A stretch of 11,472 nt of DNA from assembly GCA_946619625.1 (NCBI GenBank), contig CAMOMF010000162.1, forward strand, positions 1-11,472. Reading direction: 5' to 3'. The notes beneath the pieces were generated by a model that saw only the letters and a program-made list of their open reading frames with translations, was not told where the DNA came from and ran no database searches. Position numbers and translations under genes: made by a program. Position 1 is the stretch's first letter, and the number at the start of each line of letters is the position of its first letter. Source of the DNA: an uncultured Bacteroidales bacterium. Lineage in GTDB: Bacteria > Bacteroidota > Bacteroidia > Bacteroidales > Paludibacteraceae. Positions 6,709 to 11,472 of this stretch are shown here, in pieces.

Positions 6709-8586
6709 ATGCGCAGCAGATTGCTCATATTCATATTACTCATTATCCCCACGACAACCTTTGCAAAAAAGGTTGCCACCGGGGACATCACGATGGAGTC
6801 GTTCACTGAAAACATCAAGCAAAACACCGCTGTTCTTACCCTCAGAAACAATATGGATGAGGAGGTCAGACAAGTCAAAGCCCTGCTGATATATATGGAC
6901 GAAGAGGGACAAAATTTGGGCAAAGAAAACATTCGCACCGAAGTCGCCATCCCTCCACACGCCATTGGAAGCGTGCATGTAAAAGGTCTCGGGCGCGCGA
7001 ACTATATATATTACAAACAGAAAAAAGGAGACGAACCCGATGCAAAAGGATACATGGTGGCGTTTGAACTGAAAGACTATGAATTAAAACCGGCTCAGGA
7101 CGTGCAGGAAGAAACCGAAGGGTCCTCTTTACTCTGGAATATAATACGCATTACGCTGGGGCTGACCATTATTCTGGTATTGGTGCTGATATGGATTGTC
7201 ATTCCGACACGACTAATCGGAAAAAAGCGCAACAGGAAAGTAGAGATTCTCCTGCTCTTATGCACAGGAACACTTACCGCCTCTGGAGTCAGCCCGAGCG
7301 GAACATTACCTATAGTATATGTGACTACAGCCAACGGAGCACCCGTAACAGACAAAGAGAACTACATAAGTGGAACCATTTTCATTGACAACAAGGGTGT
7401 TGCTCCGCAAGACACGGTAGGGACGGCACAGTCACCTGCACCAATGCAAATAAGAGGACGAGGCAACTGGACATGGACTGGATTTGACAAAAAGCCCTAT
7501 AAAATACGGCTGGACGAAAGTCACCGCGTGTTGGGCATGCCTCAGGGCAAACATTGGGCACTTCTGGCGGCGGCTGACGATAACCTCTGATTTCTGAGAA
7601 ATACAGTCGGTTACATCCTGAGCGAACACATGGGACTTCGCTGGACACCTCATCAGGAACCGGTTGAGTTGGTCCTGAATGGTGAATACAAAGGGTTGTA
7701 TTTCCTGACAGAAACAGTACGCATTCAGACACACCGCATCAATATTTCCGAACAACCCAAGGACTGCACAGACCCGGACTCGATACGGGGAGGATGGCTG
7801 TTGGAAATAGACAACTATTCTGCTGAAAACCAATTACGTATTCGCGAAGGGAATGGCCAAGAAATAATGATCACTATCCACAACCCGGACACACTGAATG
7901 ACACGCAATTGGAGTATATCAATGCCGAGATTGCCACGCTGAACGAGGCGTTTTACGAGTCCTCCTCTGCACACTGGCAGCAAATGGTGGACTTGGACGA
8001 ACTGGCCAAATTCTACCTCGTGCAGGAGATAACCGAGGACACAGAGTCTTTTCACGGCAGTTGCTATTTCTACCGTGACATGGGTGACAGCGCCAAGTGG
8101 TACTTCGGTCCGGTTTGGGATTTTGGCAATTCGTTTTGGCGTCACCAGGAGCGATTTGTTTATGAAAACCCCTCTTTCCCGCAATATTGGATTGGACAAA
8201 TTGCCACCTTTGCCGCTTTTCAACAGCGTGTACAAGAGTACTGGTACGAGTTCCTGACTACTCACTACAGCGATGTCCAAAACGACATTTTAGCCTTCAA
8301 GAACAAGGTGCAAAGTGCGGCTGTGAAGGATGCCGATTGTTGGAAACGTAGCAGCAATGTACGCACCAATCGCGACATGAACAGCGCCTACAACCAATAC
8401 ATGGCCAACCTCACATGGCGGGTAAATTGGCTTCGCTCACAATGGGGAGAAGGAATCGCCAACCTCAACAATAAGCCCAAAGCCGAAAAAGCCGGAAATG
8501 CAGAAAAGATGTTCATGGACGGACAATTGGTAATCTTGCGCGAAGGAAAAGTGTACAGCGTAACCGGTATTTTGCTAAAGAAATAA
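6709..8586 (+). pseudogene. CotH-family protein, broken by an in-frame TGA and apparently fused to a membrane-protein front end
   Basis: A single frame of 625 codons is interrupted by TGA at 7588-7590 (codon 294). Codons 1-19 are a signal peptide. Codons 20-125 form a beta-rich domain that may be FxLYD-like (VLTLRNNMDEEVRQVKALLIYM). A membrane segment at about 143-166 is followed by GKKRNRK and a second hydrophobic stretch (180-192). The CotH kinase-like domain follows: PIVYVTTANG at 201-210, MQIRGRGNWTWTGFDKKPYKI at 246-266 (conserved R249, G250, R251, G252, N253, K261 and Y264), then KHWALLAAADDNL. After the stop the same frame continues without loss of similarity: FLRNTVGYIL, VELVLNGEYKGLYFLTE, GGWLLEIDN, YLVQE and GPVWDFGNSF. 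The end (DGQLVILREGKVYSVTG) resembles a short type IX tail. A downstream ATG at 7630 could restart, but would make half a domain. TGA ends other genes here, so recoding is unlikely; nonsense mutation or sequencing error remain. Confidence 0.75.
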
Positions 8587-8598
8587 GTTATTGCGGCA

Positions 8599-8631
8599 TG
8601 ATTGTTGCATGATTCCGGCATGATACATGCA
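8599..8631. repeat. Three degenerate 11-bp units preceding the main array
   Basis: TGATTGTTGCA (8599-8609), TGATTCCGGCA (8610-8620) and TGATACATGCA (8621-8631) are three consecutive 11-bp units that share TGAT at the start and GCA at the end. They begin 12 nt after the CotH-gene stop and are offset by five bases from the register of the main array. They look like older, diverged members of the same family. Confidence 0.6.
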
Positions 8632-8636
8632 TTTGA

Positions 8637-8779
8637 TGATTCCTAGGTGATTCGTAGGTGATTCGTAGGTGATTCGTAGGTGATTCGTAGGTGATTCCTA
8701 GGTGATTCCTACGTGATTCCTTTGTGATTCCTTTGTGATTCCTTTGTGATTCCTTAGTGATTCTTCAATGATTCGCTTA
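8637..8779. repeat. Thirteen-unit 11-bp tandem array (TGATTCnTAGG family)
   Basis: Thirteen units of exactly 11 bp run without a gap. In order they are TGATTCCTAGG, four copies of TGATTCGTAGG, TGATTCCTAGG, TGATTCCTACG, three copies of TGATTCCTTTG, TGATTCCTTAG, TGATTCTTCAA and TGATTCGCTTA. The TGATTC core is invariant; the other five bases vary. Identical units are adjacent, as expected if the array grew by local duplication. Eleven bp is close to one helical turn, so every core faces nearly the same side of the DNA. The plus strand has stops in every frame. One minus-strand frame is open through the array but has no start codon before it, so I do not call it coding. Function is unknown. Confidence 0.92.
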
Positions 8780-8946
8780 CTTGCAGGATCTATTGTAGCA
8801 CAGTTTCGCACAGGTGCACCTGTTACTAACTATTGCCTCAACGCACATTCAACGAACAAAAACGCCGCTTTCATTCGAAAAAAAAACAATATTTAGGCTC
8901 CAAAATAGTCAAAAATAAAAAATATTTGCATTTTTCCTTAAAAATA
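8780..8946. other. AT-rich spacer upstream of the tRNA promoter
   Basis: This stretch links the 11-bp array to the tRNA-Glu promoter and contains no convincing coding region. The first half holds the 14-bp palindrome at 8810-8823. The second half (about 8875-8946) is dominated by A- and T-runs, which is common upstream of stable-RNA promoters and may act as an UP-like or bent element. I see no T-run terminator for the CotH gene. Confidence 0.55.
8810..8823. promoter_or_regulatory. 14-bp perfect palindrome, possible operator
   Basis: ACAGGTGCACCTGT is a perfect 14-bp palindrome centred on GTGCAC. It lies in non-coding DNA about 125 bp before the -33 box of the tRNA promoter. Its size and perfect symmetry fit a site for a dimeric regulator, but no regulator gene is nearby and chance cannot be excluded. 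Confidence 0.35.
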
Positions 8947-8978
8947 TTTGGTCATGTCAAAAAAAAGCAGTACCTTTG
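8947..8978 (+). promoter_or_regulatory. Promoter of the tRNA-Glu gene
   Basis: TTTG at 8947-8950 and TACCTTTG at 8971-8978 are spaced by 20 nt, matching the consensus. The mature tRNA begins 26 nt after the -7 box, so a 5' leader of about 15-20 nt would be removed by RNase P. Confidence 0.82.
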
Positions 8979-9003
8979 CACCCGCTTTTGAAAACAAGGC
9001 TCC

Positions 9004-9076
9004 GGTGCTATCGTCTAGGGGTCTAGGACAACGGCCTCTCACGCCGTAAACCCGGGTTCGAATCCCGGTAGCACTA
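9004..9076 (+). tRNA. tRNA-Glu (anticodon CTC)
   Basis: This 73-nt tRNA folds as a full cloverleaf. The acceptor arm GGTGCTA (9004-9010) pairs with TAGCACT (9069-9075), the outermost pair being G-U, with discriminator A at 9076. The D-arm stem is GTC/GAC. The anticodon arm is ACGGC, loop CTCTCAC (9036-9042), GCCGT, giving anticodon CTC at 9038-9040, which reads GAG. The T-arm is CCGGG, TTCGAAT, CCCGG. The 5' half resembles bacterial tRNA-Glu (TCGTCTAG). CCA is not encoded and must be added. It is a single-gene transcription unit with its own promoter and terminator. Confidence 0.95.
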
Positions 9077-9086
9077 CCCGAAGGAA

Positions 9087-9111
9087 CTGCGCCGCATTGG
9101 CGCGGTTTTTT
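9087..9111 (+). terminator. Intrinsic terminator of the tRNA-Glu gene
   Basis: CTGCGCC at 9087-9093 pairs with GGCGCGG at 9099-9105 (seven pairs, one of them T-G) around loop GCATT, and six T follow at 9106-9111. The hairpin begins 10 nt after the tRNA 3' end. Confidence 0.9.
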
Positions 9112-9173
9112 GTATATATAAACGGAATAAATAAATAGAATGGTAAAACCATCATGCTACATAGTTGATTCAA

Positions 9174-9848
9174 ATGAAATTTATACTATCTATATTATTA
9201 ACTGTATTCAGCACTTACCGCAACGGTGTATATGAATCTGTAGGAGAAGTCGAGATGCAGTGCAGCCAGATTGAAGCAAACATGGTATTGGACTCCATCA
9301 TGTCGGACCTGCAAAACAACCCTGAACATATGTTTGCATGGGCTTTTTATGGCACGGGAGAGCAGACTGACTCGCGCAAGCAAGGCTTTGTCATCCATTA
9401 CGACACGGTTCGATATTTTCCCGAGAGAGAGATTCTTGCCATCGATTTATCGCTGATTTCTCCAAGAGGAAAAACCAATCAGATGCATGTAGAGCCTATC
9501 CTGTCAGACAATAGAATGCACAATGGCGAATTGCCCAAAGAACACAGCGGAACAGGCTACGCATCAAACAGAACAATCTTTTTCGGAGTGGACAACTTCA
9601 GCAACATGATCAAGCATTTGGATGCAACCGTAACGCTTGTACCATCCGGCAGTTCCGACCCGTACGAAGTCGGCACGCAGCGAATCAGTGTCGTCACGCA
9701 CTGCAAATTCGGATGGTTCTTCAACTTGTTTATCAGCCGCAAAATGTACAGGAATACCGTTGAATGGCGTATTGAACAGTTCCTCCAGAATCTGCGTTGC
9801 ACTGCCGAACATCAGCCTTTACAGCCCATCTCCGTTGATTTGGAATAA
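9174..9848 (+). CDS. Hypothetical protein, probably exported or membrane-associated
   Basis: I do not recognise this 224-residue protein. It begins with a hydrophobic stretch (MKFILSILLTVFSTY) that could be a weak signal peptide or anchor, but positive charge is minimal and no clear cleavage motif follows. The body mixes beta-type segments (GFVIHYDTVRYF, ILAIDLSLIS, ATVTLVPSG, QRISVVTHCKFGWFF) and ends in a helical, charged piece with WRIEQFLQNLR. I see no catalytic signature. The ATG at 9174 is preferred to an in-frame TTG at 9165 because it opens directly with the Lys-hydrophobic segment; no good Shine-Dalgarno or consensus promoter is visible after the tRNA terminator. It is followed by the 33-bp repeat and the hemolysin III gene on the same strand, so the two may share a transcript. 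Confidence 0.7.
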   Translation: MKFILSILLTVFSTYRNGVYESVGEVEMQCSQIEANMVLDSIMSDLQNNPEHMFAWAFYGTGEQTDSRKQGFVIHYDTVRYFPEREILAIDLSLISPRGKTNQMHVEPILSDNRMHNGELPKEHSGTGYASNRTIFFGVDNFSNMIKHLDATVTLVPSGSSDPYEVGTQRISVVTHCKFGWFFNLFISRKMYRNTVEWRIEQFLQNLRCTAEHQPLQPISVDLE

Positions 9849-9851
9849 GGC

Positions 9852-9917
9852 ACAACAATCCCAACGGCAATTTCAGTATAATTAACAACAATCAAAACGG
9901 CAATTTCAGTATAAACA
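9852..9917. repeat. Two-copy 33-bp tandem repeat upstream of the hemolysin III gene
   Basis: Copy 1 spans 9852-9884 and copy 2 spans 9885-9917. Both start ACAACAATC and share a 19-nt block AACGGCAATTTCAGTATAA; only about five of 33 positions differ. A weak third start (GCACAATC) follows at about 9919. The repeat fills most of the 86-nt gap between the hypothetical gene and the next start. In the frame of the downstream gene it is open and would read as an Asn-rich peptide (NGNFSI twice), but no ATG, GTG or TTG opens that frame. Confidence 0.88.
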
Positions 9918-9934
9918 AGCACAATCTTATTAGA

Positions 9935-10564
9935 ATGAGACGATTACCCGGAGAAGAGATTGCCAACACATGGACACATGCAGTTGGCGTGTTGGGTACG
10001 CTGGCAATAGCATATCCGATGATAGCAATGTCTGTTCAGTACGGACCCAAAATGATTGTAGGTATTGCGCTGTTTTTAGCAGGCATGCTGTTTATGTACC
10101 TGAGTAGCACCTTGTATCACATCGTGACGCCGGGCACAGAGACGAAACGCATACTGCGCATATACGACCACATCTGTATCTACGTCATGATTGCCGGCAG
10201 TTATTCCCCACTCTGTCTGGGTGTGTTGGACGGCTGGAGAGGCTGGGCGTTGTTTGGTTTCCTATGGGCATGCGTAGTGGCAGGCATTATCGGAAAAGTA
10301 AAAGCACTGGGCAAGTATCCCAATCTATCATTGACACTTTATTTGGTAATGGGTTGGGCGGCTTTGTTGGTGATAGTACCATTATGGAAAGCGCTTCCGC
10401 ATACCGCCTTCTTCTGTATATTAGCGGAGGGAATTTTCTATAGTATAGGGGCGTTCTTCTTTGCAAAAGACGAGCAATACGCCTATTTCCATGCCATTTG
10501 GCATGTCTTTATACTTTTAGGTTCACTCAGTCACACTGCTGCATTGTGGATTGTGCTGAGTTGA
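9935..10564 (+). CDS. Hemolysin III / PAQR-family integral membrane protein
   Basis: This 209-residue protein belongs to the hemolysin III (YqfA/PAQR) family, seven-helix membrane proteins whose bacterial members have unsettled roles, mainly in membrane homeostasis; some are seven-helix hydrolase-like proteins with a zinc site. The conserved features are E7/E8 and H15 in the N-terminal EEIANTWTHAVG, SSTLYH at 57-62, the Asp of IYDHICIY (D78), and the C-terminal histidines H186, H190 and H200 in HAIWHVFILLGSLSH. The Ser-His-Asp-His-His set is the predicted metal-binding or catalytic cluster. Length is usual for the family. The start at 9935 fits family N-termini; Shine-Dalgarno is weak. It follows the 33-bp repeat and ends 62 nt before the strong bidirectional terminator that separates it from oadB. 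Confidence 0.92.
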   Translation: MRRLPGEEIANTWTHAVGVLGTLAIAYPMIAMSVQYGPKMIVGIALFLAGMLFMYLSSTLYHIVTPGTETKRILRIYDHICIYVMIAGSYSPLCLGVLDGWRGWALFGFLWACVVAGIIGKVKALGKYPNLSLTLYLVMGWAALLVIVPLWKALPHTAFFCILAEGIFYSIGAFFFAKDEQYAYFHAIWHVFILLGSLSHTAALWIVLS

Positions 10565-10626
10565 CATAAATTCCCATAACTAAGTGGAATGCACAACAAC
10601 ACAGTTAAAGGTATAAACAAAAAAAA

Positions 10627-10647
10627 GCCCCGAAACGGGGCTTTTTT
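10627..10647. terminator. Bidirectional intrinsic terminator between the hemolysin III gene and oadB
   Basis: GCCCCG at 10627-10632 pairs with CGGGGC at 10636-10641 around a three-base loop. Six T follow on the plus strand (10642-10647), and eight A precede it (10619-10626), giving eight T on the minus strand. It should terminate both the plus-strand hemolysin III transcript and the minus-strand oadB transcript. An outer imperfect inverted repeat (10598-10608 with 10649-10659) brackets it. Confidence 0.93.
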
Positions 10648-10657
10648 GTTGACTGTG

Positions 10658-11472
10658 TTATCCCACCATAGAGAGCAGTACACCTGCAGCAACGGCAGAG
10701 CCGATAACACCAGCCACATTCGGTCCCATGGCATGCATGAGAAGGAAGTTTCCGGGGTTCTCTTCCTGTCCGACAGTCTGACTGACACGAGCCGCCATTG
10801 GCACGGCAGAAACACCGGCAGAGCCGATAAGCGGGTTGATTTTGTCCTTGGAGAAGAGGTTCATCAGTTTAGCCAAGAGGACACCTCCTGCCGAGCCGAG
10901 ACCAAAGGCGATGATACCCATGCAGAGAATCATAAGGGTCTTGGCGTTAAGGAAAGAGTCACCTGTAGCCGTAGCACCGACAGACAGACCCAGGAAGATG
11001 ACAACGATATTCATCAAGTCTTCCTGCGCAGTCTTGCTCAGACGGTCCACTACTCCGCACACATTCATCAGGTTACCCAACATCAGGCATCCAATCAAGG
11101 GAGCGGCATCAGGCAGGATGAGTGCCACAACGGTAGCCACCAAGATGGGGAAGACGATTTTCTCCGTCTTGCTGACAGGACGCAGTTGCTTCATCTTGAT
11201 CGCACGTTCCTCTTTAGTCGTGAGCGCGCGCATGATGGGCGGCTGGATTACCGGCACAAGCGCCATGTACGAATAGGCTGCAATGGCGATAGGTCCCAGC
11301 AGTTGCGGTGCCAGTTTGGAGGTGAGGAAGATAGAGGTAGGTCCGTCCGCGCCACCAATGATACCGATAGAAGCGGCTTCCGCCTCGGTGAAAGTGATGG
11401 CATCAATACCGGTGAGTCCCAGCGCATTTGCACAAAGAAAGGTAACGAAAATACCTATCTGCGCAGCAGCAC
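10658..11472 (-). CDS. oadB: Sodium-pumping decarboxylase subunit beta (OadB/GcdB/MmdB family), 5' end beyond window
   Basis: About 270 residues of the C-terminal part are visible; the family is usually 375-430 residues, so the N-terminus lies past the right edge. The protein is the integral membrane subunit that couples decarboxylation of carboxybiotin to sodium export in oxaloacetate, methylmalonyl-CoA or glutaconyl-CoA decarboxylases. Visible family hallmarks are IGIIGGADGPTSIFLTSKLA (sodium-site Asp and the GGADGPT loop), a run of Ala/Gly-rich helices, LGNLMNVCGVVDRL, FLGLSVGA and GSAGVSAVPMAARVSQ near the end. In Bacteroidales this system usually works with a biotin carrier and carboxyltransferase in the succinate-propionate route; those genes would lie off the window. 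An internal ATG at 11266 is not the start because the conserved frame runs on upstream to the edge. Which decarboxylase it serves cannot be told here. Confidence 0.93.
   Translation of the reverse strand, partial: AAAQIGIFVTFLCANALGLTGIDAITFTEAEAASIGIIGGADGPTSIFLTSKLAPQLLGPIAIAAYSYMALVPVIQPPIMRALTTKEERAIKMKQLRPVSKTEKIVFPILVATVVALILPDAAPLIGCLMLGNLMNVCGVVDRLSKTAQEDLMNIVVIFLGLSVGATATGDSFLNAKTLMILCMGIIAFGLGSAGGVLLAKLMNLFSKDKINPLIGSAGVSAVPMAARVSQTVGQEENPGNFLLMHAMGPNVAGVIGSAVAAGVLLSMVG

Noticed and set aside
7588..7590. TGA read as a sense codon (recoded genome or selenocysteine)
   Set aside because: TGA ends other intact genes here, and no selenocysteine-type hairpin is evident just after the codon. 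Homologues, as I recall them, have Gly and not Cys or Sec. Kept only as a remote alternative.
7630..8586. Independent CDS starting at the ATG at 7630
   Set aside because: It would begin in the middle of the CotH fold, lacks a signal peptide and a ribosome-binding site, and is in the same frame as the upstream half. It is better described as the downstream part of one disrupted gene.
8590..8764. Minus-strand coding sequence through the 11-bp repeats
   Set aside because: One minus-strand frame is open for about 55 codons, because an 11-bp unit read in triplets repeats every 33 nt, but it has no start codon before the repeats and no ribosome-binding site. The openness follows from the repeat sequence itself.
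8637..8779. CRISPR array
   Set aside because: Units are 11 bp and contiguous, with no spacers, and no cas genes are nearby.
9004..9076. tRNA-Glu as an attachment site for an integrated element
   Set aside because: No duplicated tRNA 3' end and no integrase gene are seen in the window. The tRNA has an intact promoter and terminator and is followed by ordinary genes.
9140..9152. Hairpin ATGGT-AAA-ACCAT upstream of the hypothetical gene
   Set aside because: Five A/T-rich pairs with a three-base loop are expected by chance and nothing links it to regulation.
10658..11266. Complete 202-residue protein starting at the ATG at 11266
   Set aside because: The conserved OadB sequence, including the GGADGPTSIF motif, lies upstream of that ATG in the same open frame, so the gene is cut by the window edge and not short.

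Overview
The window looks like chromosomal DNA from a member of the Bacteroidales, probably Bacteroidaceae or Prevotellaceae. Four things point there. Promoters follow the Bacteroidetes pattern: a TTTG box, 20 nt, then TAnnTTTG. Shine-Dalgarno sequences are mostly weak. Exported proteins end in short type IX secretion-like tails or carry a lipobox. The gene content (two-hotdog acyl-ACP thioesterase, lipoprotein pullulanase, CotH-family protein, OadB) is typical of gut Bacteroidales. The species cannot be told from the sequence alone.

Left part (1-4534): two minus-strand genes, an acyl-ACP thioesterase followed by a secreted endonuclease/exonuclease/phosphatase-fold nuclease, are read away from a plus-strand MscS-type channel followed by the DNA-repair glycosylase mutY. 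Two mirror-image Bacteroidetes promoters lie back to back at 2401-2490 and drive the two directions. mutY then runs tail to tail into a minus-strand pullulanase lipoprotein gene (pulA, 4536-6557), with one base between the two stop codons.

Middle part (6558-9111): a second divergent promoter pair separates pulA from a CotH-family gene (6709-8586). That gene looks damaged. It has an in-frame TGA inside the CotH domain, and its front end looks like a different membrane-protein gene fused in frame to the signal-peptide region of a CotH protein. Downstream lies the oddest DNA of the window, thirteen tandem 11-bp units built on TGATTC (8637-8779) with three degenerate units before them. A 14-bp perfect palindrome, AT-rich spacer and a tRNA-Glu(CTC) gene with its own promoter and terminator follow.

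Right part (9112-11472): an unrecognised 224-residue protein, a two-copy 33-bp repeat, a hemolysin III/PAQR-family membrane protein, a strong bidirectional terminator, and the C-terminal part of the sodium-pumping decarboxylase beta subunit (oadB), whose start lies beyond the right edge.

Most genes are housekeeping or metabolic and do not form one pathway. I see no CRISPR array, transposase, toxin-antitoxin pair or phage-defence cassette, and no clear undescribed multi-gene system. The items most worth checking are the disrupted, apparently fused CotH gene, the 11-bp phased array behind it, and the 33-bp repeat before the hemolysin III gene.
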